Part shown: in pieces, positions 12,336-21,597 of the stretch
How positions within the stretch are numbered: position 1 is the stretch's first letter
Layout: each line of letters opens with the position of its first letter
Source of the DNA: Amphimedon queenslandica
Lineage: Eukaryota; Porifera; Demospongiae; Haplosclerida; Niphatidae
Assembly: GCF_000090795.2 (NCBI RefSeq)
Contig: NW_003546308.1
Location: forward strand, 3,108 to 67,107
Length of the DNA: 64,000 bases
Reading direction: 5' to 3'
Made by a program: the position numbers and the translations under genes
The notes under the pieces: generated by a model
What the model saw: only the letters and a program-made list of their open reading frames with translations
Told to the model about the DNA's origin: nothing
Databases searched by the model: none

Positions 12336-15300
12336 GTTTGTACCTTTTGTCAAATATTTGTGATCTGTCTTGTAGATGGTGTAGGATCTGAGGCTACCCC
12401 TTCATCCTCTCGCTCTTCATCTCCCCCCGAGGTGATTACCACCTGTGAACATGACCAGCTTTTGACTGTGGATGATGATGATATGTTATCCGATGACGGT
12501 CCTTTTTTTGAGAATTGGAATCCTTGCTGTATGTCCTATCTCACTTTGTTCTTCCTCTCTCTCTCTCTCTCTCTCTTTCTCTTCTCTATTGTCTAAATTT
12601 TTCTCTCTGTCTCTCTCATTCTTTTTCTCCCTCCTCTACTATGAGATGATTCCCTTACTTACTCATCTGTAAAAACTGTTGCATAGCTCACTTACATTCT
12701 GCATGCTTTACATTTCTTTCCTTTTAGTGTATTCCTTGCAATTGAAGGCTCCCAAGTCTCTTCCTCTTCCAACTGAATCCAGTATCACTGAGACCGAGGT
12801 AATCAAATTATTAATAAATTGCAAGTTTTAACATTCTATCAACCACACATTGATTTTATATTCTCTCTCTTTCTCACTCTCTCTTAGTTTCCAGAACAGC
12901 TTCATCATTATGGTCCAGGGTAAGTCTGGTTAACCTCATGTATCCATGGTAATGATGCTCCTCCCCTTTTAGGTATCATGGATTGATATCAAAGGCAGAC
13001 GCTGTTGAGCTACTCTTTGATAAACCTTGTGGAACTTTCCTTTTAAGGAAGACAATGTCTGATAAAGTTTTTTTATCGTTTAAGTGCGTCAATCCTTTTA
13101 ATTTATTTTATTTTTATTTATTTCTTCTTTCTTGTAGTTATAATTCTAGAACGTACCATTACTCTGTTTCATACAATGATAATGGCAGCCTCACTTATGG
13201 TAAGAGAGAGAGAGAGGGAGAGAGAGAAAAAGCAAAATTGAGTATAGTTGATGTTTATGTCACAGGTGCAAGCCAAGCTTGAACAATCTTAATTATTAGA
13301 AGCATCGTGCTAATAAATTTGAAATTTAAAGGCGTAAATGTATTTATTGCTTCGTTATTACATATATTTCTGATTTTATGCCCACTGGAGTGTCAAATTA
13401 TAGACTACTGGCTTACTGTCGTCCTTAATTACTGCATTCACATTTCATCCCCTTTATGTACAAGAGACATGTACATGTGCATGGATAATTACACACACAC
13501 ATTACATGAGTACATGTACATGTGTATGCCTGTACATGTACATGTGTATGCCTGTACATGTAATGTAATTGTACACCCACGCATACATCTACATAGTTCC
13601 AATTGTAAACAGCAGGAGGTTTACATGCCAATATAATATTAGCTTAATGTATCTGGGAACTACAGAAATTGATATTTATTTCGTTCTCTTTTAGACGATA
13701 AAGACTATGGAAGCATTCAAGAGCTACTGAATAACAGTCTAATACTTCTTTATGTCGAGGATAATGAGAATATTGATCAGAAGCTAGCGCAAGGACAGCA
13801 GCAGCAGCAATCAAGTACTCAGTCAAGCAATTGGAAGAGACGCCGTCACGCACAATACAAGAGGCGTGGCAATGGGCGGGGTAGGAGAGGACCGGAATCA
13901 CAATCATCAGTCGACTCTGCTTCCTTTGATTCTACAGACGGACTCTCATCTGTCCCATCTCTCGGCTCGCTAGCAGAAGACCCGCCCACTATTGATGTAC
14001 ATGTATCTAACTTGGACCACGGACAAAGAGGAGGACTGACCAGGGACAAAGGGACGAGACAAAACGGAAGCACTAAGAGTGAGAGACTCACGAGTACAAC
14101 CGCCAACCTTCTCGGCCTACCACGGAGTGGCAGCGCTAACTCTAAGAATAAATCAGACTCAAAGAGCAGGTCTACTGGCGATCTCACTGGCTTATTAGCT
14201 ACTCTAGTGCAGGCTACAGTAGCCACTGAAGTGAGTTAGGAAGAATGTGAATGGGAAAGGAAAATATTAGGGGAAGTAGTATGTAATGATATGTAGATTC
14301 TTTTATCGTGTTAAGTCAGTTTACAAAGGAACTGCAACAGATATTAGCATTTCTGGCTTTTCCCTTTGTAATCCTCCTTCCTTTAACTGTACAACTTGTT
14401 GGAGCAAGCAAGACAAGTTTGATCCATATACTTTACACCTTTACATAATGACTACATGTTTAATTCAATAATAATTAGGCATAGTGGTAATTATAACAGT
14501 CAACATGTTTACCTGATTACCTCATACTTAGCCAATTGTTGTAGATAAATAGTTTATTTTTGGTACTTTTATTTTCAGTGATAATAATAATATTCTTGTT
14601 TATTATTATTATTAATTGTTTTGATTTATTGTTATCATAGGGCATATCTATATCAAGGAGGAATTCGTCATCATATGAAAAACCGCATAACTTCTCATTA
14701 ACTACCTACAGGAGGGCAACTTGGTGTGACTTGTGTCATCATTTTATGTGGGGCCTTGTTCATCAGGGAATGTCATGTCAAGGTAATAATTGTGTATGAT
14801 GTTGTTATTGTTGTTGTTAATTATTGTTTGCTTTGGATTTATTTGTGATTATCTCGCGTACTTCTATCATTATTGATCATCTTGTTTTATGTCTCTTAAT
14901 CCTCTCTCTCCCTCCCTCTCTCTCTCTCTCCCTCTCTCTCTCTCTCCCTCTCTCTCTCTCTCTCTCCCTCCCTCTCTCTCTCTCTCCCTCTCTCTCTCTC
15001 TCTCCCTCCCTCTCTCTCTCTCTCCCTCTCTCTCTCTCTCTCTCCCTCCCTCCCTCCCTCTCTCCCTCTCTCTCTCCTCTCCAGATTGTGGTATCAACAT
15101 TCACAAGCAGTGTCATGAAGCTGCCCTGAGTCACTCTGACTGTATTCCTAGTAGAAAACTAATCAGGAAAGGTAAGCTTGGTTCACCTCTAGAGGTTATC
15201 ACAACAGACCATCAGTACTATACTCATCACACGAATACCATCCTCCCTTCTCACTTAGTATACTCATGCTAGGTTGCTGTGTTGATTGTTATTCTTCAAA

Positions 15301-16641
15301 GGAATTGTACTAGCTATTGTGCATCCTCATTCCTTGGGTAGCATTCAGTTCTAGTGTTAAGGATATGCCAAAATTGCTAGCCCATTATTTGTACTACATT
15401 GCTGGCAACAGGCTCACTATTTGTGACGTTTTATTATCGTTAATTCCCTTGCTTTGCTGTAATGCAACCGCTTTCCAATTCTGTATTAAATTATTATTAT
15501 GGACTATTATTTTAGTTCATAATGCTATCTTTTGATCTCCCATTCAAAGTATATGAGTAACTATTACTTATTCCCTTTGTATAGTTTTTGGCATTGATCT
15601 TACTACACTTGTGATGGTAGAGGGTGGGAGCATCCCACTGATAGTCCAGCAGAGTGTGGCATTCATTGAAAGACACTCCCTGGACTCGGAGGGAATATAC
15701 AGACTCTCTGGTGCTACCTCCAAAGTACTGGACTTAAAGGAGAAATTCAACGAGGGTAAGAGAGAGAGAGGGGGGGGAGAGAGGAAGGAGAGAGAGGGGG
15801 GTAGGAGAGAGAGAGAGAGAGGCAAGAGTAAGGGTAATAATAAGGAGGGCATAAACTTCACGAAACCATAATGATAAAAGAGAGGGACAGTGCAATCTGA
15901 AAGAGGAAATACAAATAAACAAAAAGCGAGAGAAAGATGCTGTAATATGAATACAGTGTAGACTATTGGTGCCCTTTGTAGGTGAGCCAGTTCATTGGAA
16001 TGAGCTGAATGATTGTCACATAGTGACTGGATCAGTCAAACTTTACTTCAGAGAATTACCCAACCCACTCATCACCTATGATGTATATCCACTTGTCATA
16101 CAAGCAGTCAAAGGTATAGTAATTATATTATAATAAAGAAATAATTTATTCTTAGAAAATACACTGTACATACAGTGTATGTACATGTATACATTGATTA
16201 ACCATAATTTGTAATTATTTTGTGATAATAAAATAATAATACTCTCTTTGTATCAAATTGCAGATTTCAAAGATGATGATGAGTCATTTAATTCTAATGT
16301 AAGACAAATTCTTCACAAGGAATTACCAAGAAGCCATTACGAAACATTACAATTCTTTGTTCAGCACCTCAATCTGTAAGATCATCACTATAATATGCAT
16401 CACGATGTACTGTAGTGACAAATAGTTCTTTATATCATCTATTATCGTGTTCTTTCTCTTTCTCTTCAGTGTTGCAAAGCACAGCGATATGAATAAAATG
16501 AAGTCACATAACTTAGCTGTTGTGTTTGCTCCAACTTTAATGAAGCCTGTCGATGAAGACGGAATGAACTTAGCTAGCATACAGTTTCAACAAGCTTTTA
16601 TTAAAAAACTCATTGAAAACTTTGATGACATCTTTCGATAA
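11081..16641 (+). CDS. CHN1: chimaerin: SH2, C1 and RhoGAP domain protein
   Basis: Chimaerins are Rac GTPase-activating proteins switched on by diacylglycerol at membranes. Thirteen exons (11081-11171, 12376-12528, 12728-12798, 12888-12919, 12973-13083, 13138-13199, 13695-14230, 14641-14782, 15085-15171, 15585-15755, 15982-16113, 16264-16375, 16470-16641) encode 623 residues. The SH2 domain starts at YHGLISKADAVELL and keeps the phosphate-binding arginine in GTFLLRK. The C1 zinc finger runs from HNFSL through CDLCHHFMWGLVHQGMSC to HKQC. The RhoGAP domain keeps the arginine finger in EGIYRLSG and the HNLAVVFAPTLMKP motif. WNPCLYSLQLKAPKSL matches the segment just before the SH2 domain in alpha-2 chimaerin. 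It is about 160 residues longer than human chimaerin because of a Ser/Arg/Gln-rich insert between SH2 and C1 encoded by the 536-base exon. It is the single pre-duplication equivalent of CHN1 and CHN2. Confidence 0.93.
11172..12375. other. chimaerin intron 1
   Basis: A 1.2 kb intron with an (AT)n run at about 12299-12332 just before the acceptor. No gene or conserved element was seen. Confidence 0.6.
14895..15084 (+). repeat. (CT)n/(CCT)n tract forming the 3' splice-site pyrimidine tract
   Basis: About 180 bases of almost pure CT and CCCT repeats run directly into the CCAG acceptor of the exon that completes the chimaerin C1 domain. All cytosines and thymines are on the sense strand. Confidence 0.9.
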
Positions 16642-16719
16642 GTAAAACCAATGATAATTTGTGTGATGTATTATGTGTTTCATTTTAAAATTAATTAATC
16701 ATTATTAATTTTTAAAATG

Positions 16720-16758
16720 ATTGGCCACGTGTACTCACGTGCTCATAAGTCCCACGTG
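16720..16758 (+). promoter_or_regulatory. Twinkle promoter: inverted CCAAT box and three CACGTG E-boxes
   Basis: The 129 bases between the chimaerin stop and the Twinkle start hold ATTGG at 16720-16724 and three perfect CACGTG hexamers at 16726-16731, 16736-16741 and 16753-16758, ending 12 bases before the chosen ATG. Such boxes bind bHLH-ZIP factors of the USF, MYC or TFE type. The density is far above chance in this AT-rich DNA. Confidence 0.65.
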
Positions 16759-16770
16759 GCTATTGTAAAA

Positions 16771-19700
16771 ATGGCGACTGGATTGTTCTTGTCTCGTTTC
16801 TTTGTCTCTTACTTCAGCTCTGCTTCTCACTCGATCAGAGCTGAGCTGGAGAAGAGAGGGCTCAAGTTTACGACTGGCGTGACCTCTCTCAAAGTGTCTC
16901 CTTGTCCTCACTGCACGGCCCAATCAAGCACTCTTTTCATCCAACCTGACGGGAAATGGGTCTGCACTCCCTGCAAGAAGTCAGGTAGCTCTACCGATAC
17001 ACTCCCTCGGCGTTCACTACTTTATCTCTTTAGGTACTAAGAAGGATTTGTTTTCTTCTGAAGTGAAAGGCCAAGCCAAGGAAACCGCTCTAAAGAACAG
17101 ACCCACTAATGCCACCATTAAAGCTAATGGTCCTCTCAAGATGGCTAAAAATATCAAACTTGGCAGCATTAGCCCTACTTTAACTCCTAAGGGACTCAAG
17201 TTTAATGGTACGAGTAAAGATCCTGTCATGATGACTGCAGATACTAATGATGATGATGATGTTCTGTCTTCCACTTCTACACTACCCAGCCCACTCAAGT
17301 CACAAAAGGAGTCTATTGTTTCTCTGCCAATAAATGATAAAGTTAAAAAGTTATTTGCTATTGAGGTACAGTGGTATATTGTATCACTATCATAATATTA
17401 ATGTTTTTTCAATTAGAAATTATCCACTGATGTTATTCAGAGATACAGTGTGACATTACACTTGGTATGTGGATTGTGTCACATGATATTTCGATTAATA
17501 AGCTCTTGTTTTTGTTGTGTTAAGGATAATTATGTTTTATTTAGGATAATGAAAAGAGCAGTCTCATCTTCCCATGGTATTCTTATTCTCTTTTATCAAA
17601 TTTCAATAGAACAGGATCAATTGAAAATGGAGAAATGGTTAGTGGTCAACATTGGATAATGAATGACATACAATAGTGACCTCTATACATCAATGTACTA
17701 TTCTATTGTGTACTAATGAATTACTAAGAAGGTCTAGTGTGTAACACAGGAACATTATTAGCTCTTGTTATTTAGTTACTTATACTTGTGTATAAATTTT
17801 TTAAAGGTATTGACTCCATCTGATGGTGAGCTACCATTGAATCGGTCTGTATTTGGATGGCATGACATTAAGAGAACTGGGACCAAAGAGGTAACCCACA
17901 CATTCATGAGTGCTTAGAATTTTTGAATAGCAAGAGATTGAAAAAAATATTCAACATTGCCAATATTTTATAGCATTTGTGGCTGTAGCATTATGTAAAC
18001 TGCAAGAAATTAGTAAAAATGCATCTATTTCTACATGAAATCTCTCTTTTTTTAAATATATTTTTTGTTTAGTTGATTGTTACTGATGCTGAAATAGATG
18101 CCATGGCTGCCTTTCAAGGGTCTACACTTGACTCCATTGCAATGAACTTGAAGCCATTTTCTGCACTACCTCCTCAAGTGAGGAAAAATTTTATTATTAT
18201 TATTCTCTTGAATTTTATCATTTTACACTCGTGTGTGCATGTGTAGCTGTTAAAAGATCTGGAAGAGATGGATAAGATATTTATATGGCCTAGGGATAGT
18301 TCTTCATCTCTTGTCTCAGGGTTACCAAGATTGTTAAACAAGCCTGTCTGCTGGACTATCAATGAGTGAGTGATTCAAAGACTATTTTCCTAGTGTATTA
18401 AACTGTAATAAGAATCAGCTCAAAGTGCACTACATGACGTACAATGTAATAATTTGAGGCTGAGCTAGTGTGAATTGATTTTGGATTTTATGACATGGTT
18501 TTTACAAATTGGCTTCTAATTTTTATTGCACGTTCTGATACGTATTGATGTTTTTATGCCATGTAGAAATTCTGAGCTGATTCCAACTAAAATGCTATTT
18601 CTAATGTAACAAATTTTTGGAAAAAAAAGCAAAGGTTTTTTCCAAAAAATGGCTCCGAAATCACCCCCAATTTTTATTACATTTTCTGATAGATATTGAT
18701 GTCCTTATGCTGTGTAGAAAGTTTGAGCTCATTCCGACTTCAATTTTTCAAGTTATAGCAATTCAAAGAAATTGTCCAATTTTTAAAAAATACCCAAGGC
18801 TATAGCCCATGGTTTTTTTCAAAAAATGGCTTCAAAATCACTCCCAATTTTTATTACATTTTCTGATAGGTATTGATGTCATTATGCTGTGTAGAAAGTT
18901 TGAGCTCATTCCGACTTCAATTTTTCAAGTTATAGCAATTCAAAGAAATTGTCCAATTTTTGGAAAATACCCAAGGCTATAGCCCATGGTTTTTCCTGAA
19001 AAATGGCTCTGAAATCACCCCCAATTTTTATTACATTTTCTGATACATATTGATGTCATTATGCTGTGTAGAAAGTTTGAGCTCATTCCGACTTCAATTT
19101 TTCAAGTTATAGCAATTCAAAGAAATTGTCCAATTTTTGAAAAATACCCAAGGCTATAGCCCATGGTTTTTCCCAAAAAATGGCTCCGAAATCACCCCCA
19201 ATTTTTATTGAATTTTCTGATTAGAAAATTTCCGAAAAATACCCTGTACTATATAGCCCATGGTTTTTTCTGAAAAATGGCTCCGAAATTACCCCCAATT
19301 TTTAAATTACATTTTTCATTGTTCAACCTTAGCAGTACAATTTATTCCCATATAGGTTTACACAGGATGGTAAACGCTTATCTCCACTCGATGCCTTAAA
19401 TAATGTAAGAAAAAAGAAAGTTAAAGTTTATAAATGTTATCATTATTGTAGGGGTTGTCTTTCAGGACTATAATTGATAGTGCTAAGCCAGCATCTCACA
19501 AGGAAATATTATACTTTCATCAGGTGAGCAGTCACATATACATGTACATCTTTACTTTACATGTATATGGTGTACATGCATATATCGATATTCATGCATG
19601 TACAGCCTGTAGTATATTCCTGTATTATATTATACATATGCTCTTAGCTCGAGAACAATGTCTATGAGGAATTCCTGAATACAGAGAAAGTAGCTGGAGT

Positions 19701-19888
19701 TAAAGTATGTAAAGGAAGCGTGTGATTTGGTGTGCATTTTTGCATATTTTTATAGTGGAAAAGGTTTTCTAAGCTGACGGCAATATTGAAAGGATTCAGA
19801 CCAGGAGAATTGACAATATTTACTGGGCCCACTGGGAGTGGTAAAACAACTTTTATGAGTGAAATGTCATTGGACCTTTGCCAACAAG

Positions 19889-19934
<46 letters not shown>

Positions 19935-20680
19935 GAGAGCAATTGGAATATTATTGATCTACAACTATTTTATTTTTCAATTATTGTCTTGGCATTTTAA
20001 AGAAATACCATCAATATAGGTTTCAACTCTTTGGGGAAGTTTTGAATTATCAAATGTTCGATTAATAAAGACCATGATGAAACAATTTTCAGGGTATTTA
20101 CACGTATTACTATTATCTTTATTACTTCCACCCTTGTGTGATTTCATAGCGTAAATTTTGACGATCATTTAAATGAATACCAAAGTTATGCTGAGAAATT
20201 TCGAACTCTTCCAATGCATTTCATGAAGTTTCACGGTCAAACAGAGCTGACGAAAGTTATAGAGGTACTGCAATTATAGAATTACAAATATGCCCACTAT
20301 AGGATGTCTATTTGTGCCAGAGTTTATTGTTTGATGAGACATTGATAGTGTCTTGTTTTGGCTGTCATAGACTTATGAATAATAGCCCTGTTTACACTAC
20401 AAACCAGTTTGGATCAAAGCGGTTCAGAAACCAGCTCAATTGTGTCCACATGTAACTCTGGTTGAATCAGTTTACAATGCTACATTGCATACATAATACA
20501 GCTGCTCCAGTACTTAACTGATTTATTTCTAAACTGGTTCCAAACCGCTTTAAGGGCATAGTGTAAACAGGGCTTATATAGTCTCTTTTGTTAGGCAATG
20601 ACTCATGGAGTGATGGTCAATGGTATTCAGCATATTATCATTGATAACTTACAGTTTATGATTGGAATGAAATCCAAGTA

Positions 20681-20723
<43 letters not shown>

Positions 20724-21371
20724 AGGGAGAGGGAGGGAGGGAGGGAGGGAGGGAAAAAGAAGAATGAAAGAAGTGGTTGACAGGTTACATTATAGAACAA
20801 GAAATAGTTTTTAATAGCACATGTGATCTATCTAGTTACACCATATCATTGTAGATGCTTCGAAGACAGTTTTCATGCACAGAATGCGGTTTTTGCAGAG
20901 TTTAGACACTTTGCTACTGAGCACAATGTTCACATTACTGTCATTATTCATCCTCGCAAGGAAGATCCAGATAGACCATTGAAGACGTCTTCTTTCTTTG
21001 GAACAGCAAAGGCAACCCAAGAGGCTGATAATATTCTAATACTTCAATCGATAGGTCGTGATAAATTCCTACAAGTAATCATGAATAATACAAAATGAAA
21101 TAATAATGACTTTATTCTTTAGATTACTAAAAACAGATTTTCTGGGAACTTGGGGAACATTAAAATGCTTTTTGACACTAATTCGTTGACATATTCTGGA
21201 ATGTTTAAAAAGGTAGCAACAAGCCCTGTAGTTGGGGACATCAGCAAAAGCTCATTTGTAAAGAAACAAGAGGAGCCATTGGCACACAATGTAGTTAATA
21301 ACCATGTTAAGCTTCCAACTGGTATTATGAAGCCTACTCCTTTTAAACCAATCATCATCAATAAGTATTGA
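16771..21371 (+). CDS. TWNK: Twinkle mitochondrial replicative DNA helicase
   Basis: Twinkle is the hexameric 5'-3' helicase of the mitochondrial replisome, related to phage T7 gp4. Sixteen exons (16771-16984, 17034-17365, 17417-17464, 17545-17637, 17807-17890, 18073-18177, 18247-18365, 19356-19404, 19452-19523, 19648-19704, 19756-19890, 20020-20093, 20150-20264, 20595-20677, 20855-21074, 21123-21371) encode 682 residues, close to the human 684. The start [15 protein letters not shown] gives a basic, hydroxylated mitochondrial presequence; an in-frame ATG at 16717 overlaps the E-boxes and is not preferred. CPHC and CTPC form an N-terminal zinc ribbon. The helicase domain has Walker [21 protein letters not shown], Walker [11 protein letters not shown] and the [18 protein letters not shown] region. 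The C-terminal tail after MFKK is poorly conserved. Confidence 0.94.
18500..19320 (+). repeat. intronic satellite-like repeat, subfamily B, about 4 units
   Basis: In Twinkle intron 7 a unit with GTGTAGAAAGTTTGAGCTCA, TTCAAGTTATAGC, GGCTATAGCCCATGG and AATCACCCCCAATTTTTATT repeats with a regular period: TGTGTAGAAA occurs at 18711, 18888 and 19065, exactly 177 bases apart. Copies are more alike to each other than to those of other loci. Confidence 0.9.
19891..19940 (+). repeat. (GA)n microsatellite immediately after a splice donor
   Basis: The donor of Twinkle exon 11 reads GTGAGA and runs straight into about 45 bases of GA repeats. Confidence 0.9.
20384..20574. mobile_element. MITE-like inverted-repeat element in a Twinkle intron
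   Basis: The 191-base element begins AGCCCTGTTTACACTA and ends with the exact reverse complement, a 16-base perfect terminal inverted repeat. A second inner pair, around AAACCAGTTTGG and AAACTGGTTCCAAACCG, makes the whole element fold back. It holds no open frame, so it would be non-autonomous. A clear target-site duplication was not seen; a TA-rich flank is present on both sides. Confidence 0.75.
20685..20755 (+). repeat. (GA)n/(GGGA)n tract after a splice donor
   Basis: About 70 bases of purine-only repeats start 8 bases after the donor of Twinkle exon 14. Confidence 0.9.
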
Positions 21372-21597
21372 CCGCCGCTTTTGTTCAATGAAAAATTTTT
21401 ACTGAGATAAATTAATAATTGTAAATAGCACAAGTTAAAACTATTTATAGTTAAGAATAACTGTCCAATTTAATCAATCATTCATTTTATTAATAACTTG
21501 TTTATTTTTAAAATAAAATAAAAGTTATTCAGAATGCCAATGATAATCACCAACTGATGCAGCCAGTGTACAAAGCAAACAAAAGAGCCAGAATTAA
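21372..21597. terminator. shared 3' region of Twinkle and GABA transaminase with facing poly(A) signals
   Basis: The two genes converge with 226 bases between stop codons. AATAAA lies on the plus strand at 21522-21527 (again from 21527) and TTTATT, its reverse complement for the minus-strand gene, at 21511-21516. The signals are about 10 bases apart, so the two 3' UTRs probably overlap. Confidence 0.55.

Noticed and set aside
14870-15134. Long minus-strand frames of repeated Arg-Glu
   Set aside because: They are translations of the (CT)n tract; the same applies to Ser-Leu frames at 33578-33941 and 37035-37299 and the poly-Leu frame near 63554.
16717-16770. Upstream in-frame ATG extending Twinkle by 18 residues
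   Set aside because: It would translate through the E-box cluster; the ATG at 16771 is followed by a typical mitochondrial presequence.
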